A stretch of 64,000 nucleotides of DNA. Source: Phaeobacter bryozoorum (GTDB taxonomy: Bacteria; Pseudomonadota; Alphaproteobacteria; Rhodobacterales; Rhodobacteraceae). The translations under genes and the position numbers were made by a program. The stretch lies in NCBI RefSeq assembly GCF_041893525.1, contig NZ_CP169068.1. One strand, 5' to 3'. Below the pieces are notes generated by a model, which saw nothing but the letters and a program-made list of their open reading frames with translations, was not told the origin of the DNA and did not search any database. Shown piece by piece: positions 53,822 to 62,971 of the stretch (positions within the stretch are counted from its first letter, which is position 1; every line of letters starts with the position of its first letter).

Positions 53822-54016
53822 TCAGATCTTTGCGATATCCGCGCGGGTCAGACCGATGTCTTCCAGCTGCGTATCGGTCAGCGCGGACAGAGCCTTGCGG
53901 GTGTCACGTGCTTCTTTCCAAGCCACGATCGAAGACTTGGCGTTGTAGACTGCGTCCACCAGGCGGAGTACGGTGACTGCTCCGAGCGGCGCATGGATGT
54001 TTGCGGTGGTAGCCAT
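53822..54016 (-). CDS. DUF1127 small protein
   Basis: A 64-residue basic protein with the DUF1127 (YjiS-like) C-terminal motif LSALTDTQLEDIGLTRADIA. Small DUF1127 proteins in alphaproteobacteria can affect RNA turnover and phosphate or carbon regulation; no specific role can be read here. ATG 54016 is preceded by a purine-rich AAGGAA. Confidence 0.85.
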   Translation of the reverse strand: MATTANIHAPLGAVTVLRLVDAVYNAKSSIVAWKEARDTRKALSALTDTQLEDIGLTRADIAKI

Positions 54017-54432
54017 TTGCGCATTCCTTATGAGAACCAGCCGACACCATGTCGGTTGTGAGCCTCATGTAGGGTGGCCTGCCGAGTCACACAATTGCCG
54101 GTTCGACAGCTCCGAATTGCAGTTTTTGCATAGCATGAATTTCGGGCGCTTTGCCCAGATAAAGGCAACTCTCCCAGCGCGTTCCAGTCGTGACGAACAC
54201 CTGTTCCATTTCACCTGAACAAAATACCCGCATCAGGGCACAAATTGTCGGCTCTGCGACGATCATCAGATGACCACATGTGAAAACCGTCCGGTCGGTC
54301 GTTGCAAGAAGATCATAGCCAGGGCGCGGCCAGGGCGCCTATTCGCTTGATCCCCGGCACCCGCAGCGGATAGCACCCGGTTGAGGTACAAAAAACCAGT
54401 GCCCATATAGGCCTGGAAACAAGGAGAACACG
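54017..54432. other. 416-base divergent intergenic region before hslV
   Basis: Contains the promoters of the DUF1127 gene (leftward) and hslV (rightward). No coding sequence recognised; the only notable element is the heat-shock-like promoter listed separately. Confidence 0.6.
54380..54409 (+). promoter_or_regulatory. Candidate RpoH (sigma-32) promoter of hslV
   Basis: GTTGAGG (54380-54386) and CCCATATA (54402-54409) with a 15-base spacer resemble the heat-shock consensus CTTGAA/CCCCATNT. It ends 23 bases before the hslV ATG; AACAAGGAGA supplies the ribosome-binding site. Confidence 0.6.
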
Positions 54433-54996
54433 ATGGCAGACGATCAATTCCCGGGCTGGCACGGTACGACAATCATCGGCGTGAAGAAGGATGGCGAGGT
54501 CGTCATTGCCGGCGACGGGCAAGTTTCCCTTGGGCAGACCGTGATCAAGGGAACGGCGCGCAAGGTCCGCCGCCTGTCGCCCGGAGGTTTCGATGTCGTC
54601 GCGGGTTTTGCCGGCTCCACTGCCGATGCCTTCACCTTGCTTGAGCGGCTTGAAGCCAAGCTTGAGGCCACCCCCGGTCAACTCGCACGTGCCAGCGTGG
54701 AATTGGCCAAGGACTGGCGCACCGACAAATATCTCCAGAAATTGGAAGCGATGCTGATCGTGACCGACGGGGCAGATATGTTTGTGATCACCGGCGCCGG
54801 GGATGTGCTGGAGCCAGAACATGATGTTGCCGCCATCGGATCGGGTGGAAATTTCGCGCTGGCCGCTGCCCGCGGCATGATGGACAGTGACCGCAACGCC
54901 GAAGCCGTGGCCCGTGACGCAATGGCCATCGCGGCTGATATCTGCGTTTACACCAATGGACGTCTGACAGTCGAACGGATCAGCCAGAAGGACTGA
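54433..54996 (+). CDS. hslV: ATP-dependent protease subunit HslV
   Basis: Proteasome-like peptidase of the HslUV heat-shock protease, 187 residues. After the short propeptide the catalytic Thr lies in WHGTTIIGVKKDGEVVIAGD; GQVSLGQTVIKGTARKVRRL and IGSGGNFALAAARGM follow. The ATPase hslU is not adjacent: a membrane-protein gene starts one base after the hslV stop. Confidence 0.96.
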   Translation: MADDQFPGWHGTTIIGVKKDGEVVIAGDGQVSLGQTVIKGTARKVRRLSPGGFDVVAGFAGSTADAFTLLERLEAKLEATPGQLARASVELAKDWRTDKYLQKLEAMLIVTDGADMFVITGAGDVLEPEHDVAAIGSGGNFALAAARGMMDSDRNAEAVARDAMAIAADICVYTNGRLTVERISQKD

Positions 54997-54997
54997 T

Positions 54998-56068
54998 ATG
55001 AGCCATATCGATCAAAACGACATTCGGGCTGCGGTTGGTGCCGGCCTTCTCAGCGAGGCGCAGGCCGCCTCGCTTATGGCGCTGGCCCACAGCAGACGCG
55101 GTGCGCGTGAAAATCTGGCACCGGGCGATGAGCCGTTTGAGCTGTTCAAAGGGTTCAATGAGATCTTCATCGTGATCGGTTTGATCATTCTGTCGACGGG
55201 CTGGGCCGCTGTTACCGGTATCTCCATGGCCGAAGGGTTGGGCGGGCTGGTTGAGAAAGCCACCATGTCCTCCATCATCGGCGCGGTCGTGCTTTGGCTG
55301 CTGAGCGAATATTTCATCCGTCGTCGTCGCATGGTGGCGCCGGCGATTGCACTGTCGATCCTCTGGACGCTGAATGCAGGCGTCGGACTTACGGCTGAAT
55401 TTTCGCAGGTGTTCATGGTCATGCAAGGTGACTATGGCAGCCTGCCCTTGCCCCTCGGGCTGACAACGGTTGCCATCGCGGTCTACTGGCTGCGCTTTCG
55501 GGTCCCTTTTGCCATGGCTCTGATCGCTCTTGGTGTCTTTGCGCTGGCCCTAATGCTGGCCGCAAATCAGTCGGGCAGCCTGACGGGCATTGGCGATCTC
55601 TTCCTGCTTTCTGCGTCGGGCCCGTTTGCCTGGGTGACATTGCTGGTTGGTCTCGCTGTGTTTGCCGTCGCGATGATGTTTGACCTGAGCGACCCGCATC
55701 GGGTCACACGACGCTCTGCGCAGGGCTTCTGGCTGCATGTTGTTGCGGCGCCGGCGCTGGTTAATACGATCGCGCTCAGCCTGCTTAACAGCGGCACCTC
55801 CGAGGCCAATCTGGCGCTGATGGCAGTGCTGTTTGCATTTGCCGTGGTCGCGATCATCATTGACCGGCGCTCATTTCTGATTGCGGCCATCGGCTATAGC
55901 GTCACCCTCGCGGCGACAGTGTTTGACGGCGATGGCGCTGCGACCACCATTCTCGTGCTGGGCCTGTTCCTGGTGATCCTCGGCGCGTTCTGGGCGCGGA
56001 TCCGGGCCCTGCTGATTTCCCCCCTCTCACGGGTGCTGCCGCTTGACCGGCTGCCGCCCGCCCACTGA
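54998..56068 (+). CDS. Polytopic membrane protein of unknown function between hslV and hslU
   Basis: 356 residues. A soluble N-terminal segment (about 1-55, with IRAAVGAGLLSEAQAASLMA) is followed by about ten membrane helices (roughly 55-335) and a short basic end. The N-terminal start resembles proteins of the DUF2157 type, but I do not assign it. ATG 54998 follows the hslV TGA by one base, and hslU starts 12 bases after its TGA, so it is co-transcribed with the protease. Confidence 0.82.
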   Translation: MSHIDQNDIRAAVGAGLLSEAQAASLMALAHSRRGARENLAPGDEPFELFKGFNEIFIVIGLIILSTGWAAVTGISMAEGLGGLVEKATMSSIIGAVVLWLLSEYFIRRRRMVAPAIALSILWTLNAGVGLTAEFSQVFMVMQGDYGSLPLPLGLTTVAIAVYWLRFRVPFAMALIALGVFALALMLAANQSGSLTGIGDLFLLSASGPFAWVTLLVGLAVFAVAMMFDLSDPHRVTRRSAQGFWLHVVAAPALVNTIALSLLNSGTSEANLALMAVLFAFAVVAIIIDRRSFLIAAIGYSVTLAATVFDGDGAATTILVLGLFLVILGAFWARIRALLISPLSRVLPLDRLPPAH

Positions 56069-56080
56069 AACGGACCCCTC

Positions 56081-57391
56081 ATGACTGATCTCACCCCTCG
56101 CGAAATCGTTTCCGAACTTGATCGCTTTATCATCGGCCAGACCGATGCAAAGCGTGCCGTTGCCGTCGCGCTGCGCAATCGCTGGCGTCGCAAGCAGCTG
56201 GGCGATGATCTTCGGGATGAAGTCTATCCCAAGAACATCCTGATGATCGGGCCCACCGGCGTCGGCAAAACGGAGATTTCCCGTCGTCTGGCCAAACTGG
56301 CCCGCGCGCCGTTTATCAAGGTCGAGGCGACAAAGTTCACCGAGGTCGGTTACGTCGGCCGCGACGTAGAGCAGATCATCCGTGATCTGGTGGATATCGC
56401 CATTGTTCAGACCCGCGAACACATGCGTGAGGACGTCAAGGCCAAGGCCCGCCAAGCGGCGGAGGAGCGAGTCATCCAGGCCATCGCCGGCGAGGATGCC
56501 CGCGACGCCACCCGCGAGATGTTCCGTAAAAAGCTTAAAGCCGGCGAGCTGGACGATACTGTCATCGAACTGGATGTCGCTGACAGCTCGAACCCGATGG
56601 GTTCCATGTTCGAAATCCCCGGTCAGCCCGGTGGCAACATGGGGATGATGAACCTTGGCGATCTGTTCGGCAAAGCCATGGGTGGTCGGACGACCCGCAA
56701 GAAAATGACCGTCGCAGACAGCTACGACATCCTGATTGGTGAGGAAGCGGACAAGCTGCTTGACGACGAAACCCTCACCAAGGCGGCGTTGGAGTCCGTT
56801 GAACAAAACGGGATCGTCTTCCTGGATGAGATCGACAAGGTCTGCGCACGTCAGGATGCGAGGGGCGGCGATGTCAGCCGAGAAGGTGTGCAACGTGACC
56901 TGCTACCGCTGATCGAAGGAACGACCGTTTCGACCAAACATGGCCCGGTGAAGACCGACCATATCCTGTTCATTGCCTCCGGTGCGTTTCACATCGCGAA
57001 ACCCTCCGACCTGCTGCCAGAATTGCAGGGGCGACTGCCAATCCGCGTGAACCTTCGTGCCCTGAGCGAGAAAGACTTCGTCCGCATTCTGACCGAAACC
57101 GACAATGCGCTCACTCTGCAATATACGGCGCTTCTGGGGACAGAGGATGTCAAGGTGAGCTTCACCGACGATGGCATCGCATCACTCGCCAAGATCGCGG
57201 CCGAGGTGAATCAGACGGTCGAGAACATCGGGGCGCGGCGACTCTATACCGTGATCGAACGTGTCTTTGAGGAGCTGTCTTTCAGCGCGCCGGATCGGTC
57301 GGGTGAAACGGTCGTTGTAGATGCTGCTTTTGTCCGCAAGAACCTCGGTGAATTGACCAAATCGGCTGATGTCAGCCGCTATGTGCTTTAA
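56081..57391 (+). CDS. hslU: ATP-dependent protease ATPase subunit HslU
   Basis: AAA+ unfoldase partner of HslV, 436 residues. Walker A IGPTGVGKTEISRRLAKLAR (about 57-76), the GYVGRDVE pore motif, Walker B GIVFLDEIDKVC, and C-terminal end SADVSRYVL used to dock HslV. The I-domain (about 105-235) is present with a Gly/Met-rich linker. Confidence 0.97.
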   Translation: MTDLTPREIVSELDRFIIGQTDAKRAVAVALRNRWRRKQLGDDLRDEVYPKNILMIGPTGVGKTEISRRLAKLARAPFIKVEATKFTEVGYVGRDVEQIIRDLVDIAIVQTREHMREDVKAKARQAAEERVIQAIAGEDARDATREMFRKKLKAGELDDTVIELDVADSSNPMGSMFEIPGQPGGNMGMMNLGDLFGKAMGGRTTRKKMTVADSYDILIGEEADKLLDDETLTKAALESVEQNGIVFLDEIDKVCARQDARGGDVSREGVQRDLLPLIEGTTVSTKHGPVKTDHILFIASGAFHIAKPSDLLPELQGRLPIRVNLRALSEKDFVRILTETDNALTLQYTALLGTEDVKVSFTDDGIASLAKIAAEVNQTVENIGARRLYTVIERVFEELSFSAPDRSGETVVVDAAFVRKNLGELTKSADVSRYVL

Positions 57392-57464
57392 CGGTCGTCA
57401 GGGCATCTGCCCGATCTGTGGACATAGCGGCAGGCCGCCAGTAGCCTGCCGCTATTGTTAATAG

Positions 57465-58622
57465 ATGGCCCCTCGCATGAATTTTTCACGAGTCCTGTTC
57501 AGCATCAGCATGGTTCTGATCGTGGCAGCAGGCTGCACCGACAGATCCTTTACCCCAACTGTGCCGGAAGCCTTGGAAATCGGCAAAGCCAAGACCATTT
57601 TTGGCGCAACGACACGTCGGCCCCTTCCAAATGGAACCTATGGCGCGGAGCGATCCGATACGCTGCGCCTACTGGAACTGACGGTCTCAATCCCGCCGAA
57701 CCATTCACCGGGACAGCTGGATTTTGCCTATGCTGAACCCGATCCCGAAACGCAATTCACCATGGCGGGCCGGGAAGAGGTTGCCGATATGGCGGAACTG
57801 AACAATCGCGTCGCGCGGGAACTGGATAACTACCCGGTTGGGGAGCGTGATATCACCGTATTTGTGCATGGGTTCAACTCCACCCAGGCTGAAACGGCGT
57901 TCCGGGCTGCCCAGCTGAGCAACGATATCAATATCCCCGGCGCCACGATCATCTATTCCTGGCCCAGCCAAGGAAACCCGCTGGGTTACGCCTATGATGG
58001 CGATAGCGTGTTGTTTGCACGTGACGGGTTGGAGCAGCTCCTGCGCAATCTGAAGCCCGGTGCGTCAAACCGCGTCGTTCTGGTCGCCCATTCCATGGGA
58101 TCGCAGCTGGTGATGGAAACCATGCGCCAGATGGAAATCAAAACACCAGGCTGGAGCAGCAAGAACCTCGGCGCGGTGATCCTGATGTCCCCGGATCTTG
58201 ACGTTGAGGTTTTCCGCAGTCAGATGCGCCGCATTGACCCGGTTCCACAGCCCTTCGTCGTCATGGTTTCGCGCAAGGATAACGTATTGAACCTGTCGCA
58301 GCGACTGCGCGGAACACATAACCGCGGTCGGCTTGGCAATCTGAAATCACTGGACGATGTCTCTGAGTTGCCGATCGAAGTGGTCGACACCACCGCCTAT
58401 GCCGATACGGCGGAATCCGGGCATTTCGTAGCCGCGACCTCGCCGGCAGTGCTGTCGATCTTGAATTCAGCCCGCCAGACCGCAGCAGCCTTTGACCGTG
58501 ACGCCGTGTCGATTCAGCGGCTGTTCCCCGGTCGTTTGGTTGTCGAAAAGGAAGACAACGCGGTCGAAATCACGCTTTCGGAAAACTATCAGGCCAATGT
58601 GTATCGCGGTGAAGATCGCTGA
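57465..58622 (+). CDS. Lipoprotein alpha/beta-hydrolase (DUF900-like)
   Basis: 385 residues with a lipoprotein signal (VLIVAAGC, Cys at about residue 24). The hydrolase part (about 120-300) shows ITVFVHGFNSTQAETAFRAA, nucleophile elbow VLVAHSMGSQLVM (Ser) and later Asp in SPDLDVEVFRSQM and a His in ESGHFVAAT, a plausible catalytic triad. Substrate unknown. ATG 57477 (MNFSRVLFS) is an alternative start. Confidence 0.85.
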   Translation: MAPRMNFSRVLFSISMVLIVAAGCTDRSFTPTVPEALEIGKAKTIFGATTRRPLPNGTYGAERSDTLRLLELTVSIPPNHSPGQLDFAYAEPDPETQFTMAGREEVADMAELNNRVARELDNYPVGERDITVFVHGFNSTQAETAFRAAQLSNDINIPGATIIYSWPSQGNPLGYAYDGDSVLFARDGLEQLLRNLKPGASNRVVLVAHSMGSQLVMETMRQMEIKTPGWSSKNLGAVILMSPDLDVEVFRSQMRRIDPVPQPFVVMVSRKDNVLNLSQRLRGTHNRGRLGNLKSLDDVSELPIEVVDTTAYADTAESGHFVAATSPAVLSILNSARQTAAAFDRDAVSIQRLFPGRLVVEKEDNAVEITLSENYQANVYRGEDR

Positions 58623-58635
58623 GGCAGTCCACCAA

Positions 58636-59238
58636 TCAGCGATGTCGCCGAAGATAGATGTAATAGGCACCGCCACCACCATGGCTGACATGGGCCGGGG
58701 TCACCTGAAGTACGACCTGCGACAGTGGCGGCAGTGACAGCCACTGCGGTACCTGATGACGCAGGACGCCACGCGGAACAGGCATCGGTCCGGGTTCATC
58801 TCGATCTTTGCCTTTTCCGGTGATCACCAGAACCAGCCGCTTGCCCGCAGAATGGGCTGACAGGACAAACCGAACCAGCGCAGGGTGGGCTGCATCGACC
58901 CGCATTCCATGCAAGTCCAGCTTCCCCTCCGGTTTCAGCTTGCCACGTTTCATCTTGCGGTAGGCTTTGCCATCCATCTGCATCGGCGCAGAAATCAGCC
59001 CCCTTGTCACACTGGGCTTCAGATCATGTCTGGTCGGCTGGGATGTGGCTTTGGAACCCAGTTCAAACAGCTCTGGCGTGAACCTCTCCTGCGGTGGCAG
59101 AGGCGATTTGCTCGGCCTGGGCTTGGGCAGGGGAGCGGTGGCTGGCGCAGTACGTGTTTTAGGGTGCAGCCGCTCGGCCTGACGCGCCACCCGGTGCCAG
59201 AGGTCTATTTCTTCGGAGGTCAGTTTGCGGCGGCTCAT
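58636..59238 (-). CDS. Smr-domain protein
   Basis: 200 residues: basic, Pro-rich N-terminal half and a C-terminal Smr domain with LDLHGMRVDAAHPALVRFVL and VITGKGKD followed by the HVSHGGGGAYYIYLR end. Smr domains have nicking or RNA-cleaving activity in other proteins. It overlaps mltA by one base; its stop is 13 bases past the convergent hydrolase gene. Confidence 0.9.
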   Translation of the reverse strand: MSRRKLTSEEIDLWHRVARQAERLHPKTRTAPATAPLPKPRPSKSPLPPQERFTPELFELGSKATSQPTRHDLKPSVTRGLISAPMQMDGKAYRKMKRGKLKPEGKLDLHGMRVDAAHPALVRFVLSAHSAGKRLVLVITGKGKDRDEPGPMPVPRGVLRHQVPQWLSLPPLSQVVLQVTPAHVSHGGGGAYYIYLRRHR

Positions 59239-60293
59239 CAGAAATCCCCCGGCAATAGCGCATAGGCTCGCTGGATCGGAAGCAGCACCACCATGCGACC
59301 GGGATCGCGTAGCTTGCCAGCTTCGATCCCCGCCTCATCCCCGCTGCCAAAGAACACATCGGCCCGCTGCGCGCCCTTTATGGCGGAGCCGGTGTCCTGC
59401 GCAATCATCAAGCGCCGCATAGGTTTAGCACCATCCTTTTCCAGCCAGACCGGTGCACCCAGTGGCGTATATTTCGGATCAACAGCCAGGCTGCGCAATG
59501 TGGTCACCGACCGGTTCATCGCGCCCAGCGGGCCGGCAGAGGCTGGAATACGGCTCACCTCACGGAAGAACACATAGGAGGGGTTGTGCATCAGCAAATC
59601 CTCGCCGGCGAGCGGATTGCGCCGCACCCAGCGTTTGATCACCGCAGCGCTGACCTGATGGATATTATAAATCCCACGGCGAACCAATTCGGTGCCAATG
59701 GATCGATATTCATGACCATTGGCGCCGCCATAGCCAACCCGGATCGAGGAGCCATCCGACAGGCGAATTCGGCCGGATCCTTGGATTTGAAGAAAAAACA
59801 GCTCGACCGGATCATCGACCCAGGCGATCTCCAGCCCGCGCCCTTCCATGATGCCGCTTGTCAGAAGTTCGCGCCGTGTCAGCCATTGGCTGGAGTTGCG
59901 CGCCTCCGGCGGCTGCCGGTAGACCGGATACCGATACCGGGAGCTGGGCCTGCGCGCGCCTGACAGCTCAGGTTCGAAGTAACCGGTAAACAACGCCGGC
60001 GTGCCATCCTCGATCAGGACAGGGCGAAAAAGCAGCTGAAAGAACCCGCGCGCAGATTGCGGATCCTGTTCACGCGCAAGCGCACAAAGCGCGCGCCAAT
60101 CCGGATCGTCCAGATCCCGGCAGGTCTGCAGGAAGGCGCCGAGCGCCTCCTCATGATCGTCCTTCGCCCAGCCTTCTAACTGAGCAAAGGATAACATTGT
60201 ATAGGTCGTTTCTGCCTGCCCGCCCTGCGGGAACAAATATGCGCCAGCCCCAAGGGCCAGCGCACAGAGTGCCCGCCGGAGCCCGTGCATCAT
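59238..60293 (-). CDS. mltA: Membrane-bound lytic transglycosylase MltA
   Basis: Cleaves peptidoglycan glycan strands with 1,6-anhydro ends, possibly feeding the AmgK/MurU recycling path in this window. 351 residues: signal peptide about 1-27, MltA domain with FTGYFEPELSGARRPSSRY and a C-terminal 3D domain with catalytic Asp in IAQDTGSAIKGAQRADVFFG. No lipobox Cys is seen, so it may be soluble in the periplasm. Confidence 0.94.
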   Translation of the reverse strand: MMHGLRRALCALALGAGAYLFPQGGQAETTYTMLSFAQLEGWAKDDHEEALGAFLQTCRDLDDPDWRALCALAREQDPQSARGFFQLLFRPVLIEDGTPALFTGYFEPELSGARRPSSRYRYPVYRQPPEARNSSQWLTRRELLTSGIMEGRGLEIAWVDDPVELFFLQIQGSGRIRLSDGSSIRVGYGGANGHEYRSIGTELVRRGIYNIHQVSAAVIKRWVRRNPLAGEDLLMHNPSYVFFREVSRIPASAGPLGAMNRSVTTLRSLAVDPKYTPLGAPVWLEKDGAKPMRRLMIAQDTGSAIKGAQRADVFFGSGDEAGIEAGKLRDPGRMVVLLPIQRAYALLPGDF

Positions 60294-60946
60294 GCGTCCG
60301 TGGCGACCAGATGCCAGTTCGGATCCGCACTGCCCATGGTGCGGCCAAAGACCCAGGTGTCCTTCTGGCGTTTCAGGGCCTTGGGATCGCCCTCGACGAT
60401 ATCACCGCCACGGTCCCGCACGACGGAGGTCAGTTCCGCGACAAACCTCATGGTGATTTCTGCATTGCCTGTAGCCGGATCAAAGCTGGTATCGGTCAAG
60501 GTCGTTTCACGCACGCCGACAAATTCCGCCTCGATGGTCAGCCCCTGATCTTCGCGGTGCGAAACAGCGGTGACAAAGCTCTCAAAGACAGCGGGCGCGA
60601 GGAACGGTTCGATTTCGTCCAGATCCCCTCGTTCAAACGCCATCAGGATCATCTCGTAGGCTCCGCGAGCGCCCTGCACAAAATCCCGTACCTCAAAGGA
60701 CGGTTCAGCTTTCTTCATTGCGGCAAGGTCTTTGGCCTGCGAACTATCCTCAGGGACATAGTCAATGATGTCATGGTCCGGCCCACCTTCGATTACCTCG
60801 AGCTCGGGACGGCGGCTCTGGCGATCTGATTGAGGCAGGGCCGGCTTTTCGAACCCTTCACGGGTGCCAAGAACGCTCTTCAGGCGCAGGATCAAAAACA
60901 CGGCAATACCGGCCAAAACCAACAGCTGAATCACGGGCAACTCCAT
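60290..60946 (-). CDS. Tim44-like domain protein
   Basis: 218 residues: N-terminal membrane helix (about 4-22, VIQLLVLAGIAVFLILRLKS), charged linker, and a Tim44/Tim44-like C-terminal domain (about 80-210, with GARGAYEMILMAFERGDLDE). Alphaproteobacterial relatives (TimA) are thought to bind membrane proteins or act in envelope quality control. Overlaps mltA by 4 bases. Confidence 0.88.
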   Translation of the reverse strand: MELPVIQLLVLAGIAVFLILRLKSVLGTREGFEKPALPQSDRQSRRPELEVIEGGPDHDIIDYVPEDSSQAKDLAAMKKAEPSFEVRDFVQGARGAYEMILMAFERGDLDEIEPFLAPAVFESFVTAVSHREDQGLTIEAEFVGVRETTLTDTSFDPATGNAEITMRFVAELTSVVRDRGGDIVEGDPKALKRQKDTWVFGRTMGSADPNWHLVATDA

Positions 60947-61061
60947 AACAACCTCTACGGTAGATGTTCATGCTTCGTTTGAAACTAAAGCGTTCCAACC
61001 TTATGTAGGTGACGGGTCGGCGCAAGTCCACCGTCCCGCGCAAGTTCTGAGGAAACCCCGC

Positions 61062-61568
61062 ATGTATCTTTTTCTGGCCTTCCTGATGGTTCCGATCATC
61101 GAAATCGCACTTTTTATTCAGGTCGGTGGCGCGATTGGCCTGTGGCCCACGCTGGCCATTGTGGTCCTGACAGCGGTTTTGGGAACCTGGCTGGTGCGAA
61201 CGCAGGGTAGGCTGGCATTGGGCCAATTGCGCACGTCTTTTGAACGGTTGAATGACCCCACGGAACCTCTCGCGCATGGTGCGATGATCCTCGTTGCCGG
61301 CGCGCTGTTGCTGACACCTGGATTTTTCACTGATGCAGTCGGCTTTGCATTGCTTGTCCCGCAGATCCGTATGGCCGTCTACCGGTACCTGCGTTCAAAA
61401 GTGACGGTTGCACGGTTCCAAATGGGTCCTGGGAGCATGCAGGGGCGCAATTACCCTGGTAGCCACCCCTCCGGTAGGCCCGGCGATATCATTGACGGCG
61501 ACTACGAGGACGTCACTCGGGATAGACCGCGCAATGGCCCATCCGGTTGGGTCGATGACAAGAGGTAA
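61062..61568 (+). CDS. fxsA: FxsA-family membrane protein
   Basis: 168 residues with three to four membrane segments (about 2-22, 26-46, 72-95) and a C-terminal basic tail. Typical FxsA features: LAFLMVPIIEIALFIQVGGA, TWLVRTQG and GALLLTPGFFTDAVGFALL. In E. coli FxsA relieves phage T7 exclusion; here the role is unknown. It is divergent from the Tim44-like gene. Confidence 0.92.
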   Translation: MYLFLAFLMVPIIEIALFIQVGGAIGLWPTLAIVVLTAVLGTWLVRTQGRLALGQLRTSFERLNDPTEPLAHGAMILVAGALLLTPGFFTDAVGFALLVPQIRMAVYRYLRSKVTVARFQMGPGSMQGRNYPGSHPSGRPGDIIDGDYEDVTRDRPRNGPSGWVDDKR

Positions 61569-61646
61569 GCGGCTCGCGTGACACCCCGTTGAGATACGTG
61601 CGCCAAGCTGCTAAGCACAGGCGAAACATAGTTTAGGAGTAGCTTC

Positions 61647-62141
61647 ATGGCCGAAAACGGCGCAACAGAAGGCGTGCAGCAGCCGCAAGTCCAGATGAAT
61701 ATCCTGGGTCAATTCATCCGCGATATGTCGTTTGAAAACGTCATGGCGCAAAAAGGCGTCGGCGCCGACGCTAAGCCCGATGTGAGCGTACAGGTTGCGC
61801 TTGATGCAAAGAAGCGTCAGGCCGAAAATCAGTATGAAGTCATGACCAAGCTGAACATCGAATCCAAGGACAAGGAGGGCAATGCTGTCCTGTTCGTTCT
61901 GGAACTGGAATATGTCGGCATCTTCAACATTGTCGGCGTGCCGGAAGACCAGCTGCATCCGTTCCTGCTGATCGAATGCCCCCGCATGTTGTTCCCGTTT
62001 CTGCGCCGCATCGTCTCTGACGTGACCCGCGACGGTGGTTTCCCGCCGCTGAACCTCGACAATATCGACTTCGTCGCGATCTATCGCAACGAGTTGGCAC
62101 GTCGTCAGGCCGACGCAGCTGCCGCCGACAAACCGCAGTAA
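61647..62141 (+). CDS. secB: Protein-export chaperone SecB
   Basis: Cytosolic chaperone that keeps preproteins export-competent and passes them to SecA. 164 residues with VQMNILGQFIRDMSFENVMA near the start, LELEYVGIFNIVGVPEDQLH and ECPRMLFPFLRRIVSDVTRD. AGGAG lies upstream of ATG 61647. A strong terminator follows. Confidence 0.96.
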   Translation: MAENGATEGVQQPQVQMNILGQFIRDMSFENVMAQKGVGADAKPDVSVQVALDAKKRQAENQYEVMTKLNIESKDKEGNAVLFVLELEYVGIFNIVGVPEDQLHPFLLIECPRMLFPFLRRIVSDVTRDGGFPPLNLDNIDFVAIYRNELARRQADAAAADKPQ

Positions 62142-62173
62142 GCATTATACAGCGGCGCCCTTGGCCCGCTGAC

Positions 62174-62206
62174 AAAAAACGCCGCTGGGAAACCGCGGCG
62201 TTTTTT
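62174..62206. terminator. Bidirectional terminator between secB and dnaQ
   Basis: 12-bp perfect stem AAAAAACGCCGC with its complement and a 9-base loop; A6 on one side and T6 on the other, between convergent genes. Confidence 0.93.
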
Positions 62207-62233
62207 GGCTGGCAGTCGCGCGGGCGCGGGGGG

Positions 62234-62971
62234 TCAGCTGCCGGAGCTGTTCCACAGTGCTCCGTCACCCATCTTCGCAACAAACGCGTCATGCGCCTCC
62301 TGTTCTTCTGCGGTAAGTCGTGCGGGCAGGGGTGTCGGCCTTGCCGTAGGGCGCCAGTCCTCTGTTATCACAGTCCCGCTACGCGCCTTATCGCTTGATG
62401 CTGAAAGGCCGAAATCGGGCTGCCGACCACCAATCAGTTCAAGATAGACATCTGCCAGAATCTCGAAGTCGAGCAGCGCGCCATGCAACGTACGATTGCT
62501 GTTGTCGATATTGAACCGACGGCAGAGCGCATCCAGTGTCGCCGGCGACCCGGGAAAGCGCTTGCGCGCTATGGCAAGCGTGTCGATTGCCTGATCCATC
62601 GGCAGTTTTGGCAGGCCCATCCAGTCCAGCTCTGCGTTCAGGAATTTCATGTCGAATGCGGCGTTGTGGATGACCATCTTGGAATCCCGCACGAAATCCA
62701 GAAATTTCTGCCCGACTTTCGAAAATACCGGTTTGTCGCGCAATGTCACCGCACCGGGGCCGGGTTGTTGTGGCGGTTCAAGAAGATCCGGCCCGATGCC
62801 GTGCACCTTGAACGCGTCCTGCGGCATGGAACGTTCGGGGTTGATATAGACATGAAAGGTTTCGCCCGTTGGCATGTGATTGAGCAACTCAACCGCACCG
62901 ATCTCGACGATGCGGTCGCCAGAAAACGGATCAAATCCTGTTGTCTCGGTATCAAGGACGATTTCACGCAT
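62234..62971 (-). CDS. dnaQ: DNA polymerase III epsilon subunit (proofreading) DnaQ
   Basis: 3'-5' exonuclease of the replicative polymerase, 245 residues. Exo I REIVLDTETTGFDPFSGDRI, Exo II VIHNAAFDMKFLNAEL and Exo III RTLHGALLDFEILADVYLEL are all present. A longer frame upstream overlaps coaE, but ATG 62971 (MREIVLDTET) is the family start and overlaps the coaE end by 8 bases. Confidence 0.96.
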   Translation of the reverse strand: MREIVLDTETTGFDPFSGDRIVEIGAVELLNHMPTGETFHVYINPERSMPQDAFKVHGIGPDLLEPPQQPGPGAVTLRDKPVFSKVGQKFLDFVRDSKMVIHNAAFDMKFLNAELDWMGLPKLPMDQAIDTLAIARKRFPGSPATLDALCRRFNIDNSNRTLHGALLDFEILADVYLELIGGRQPDFGLSASSDKARSGTVITEDWRPTARPTPLPARLTAEEQEAHDAFVAKMGDGALWNSSGS

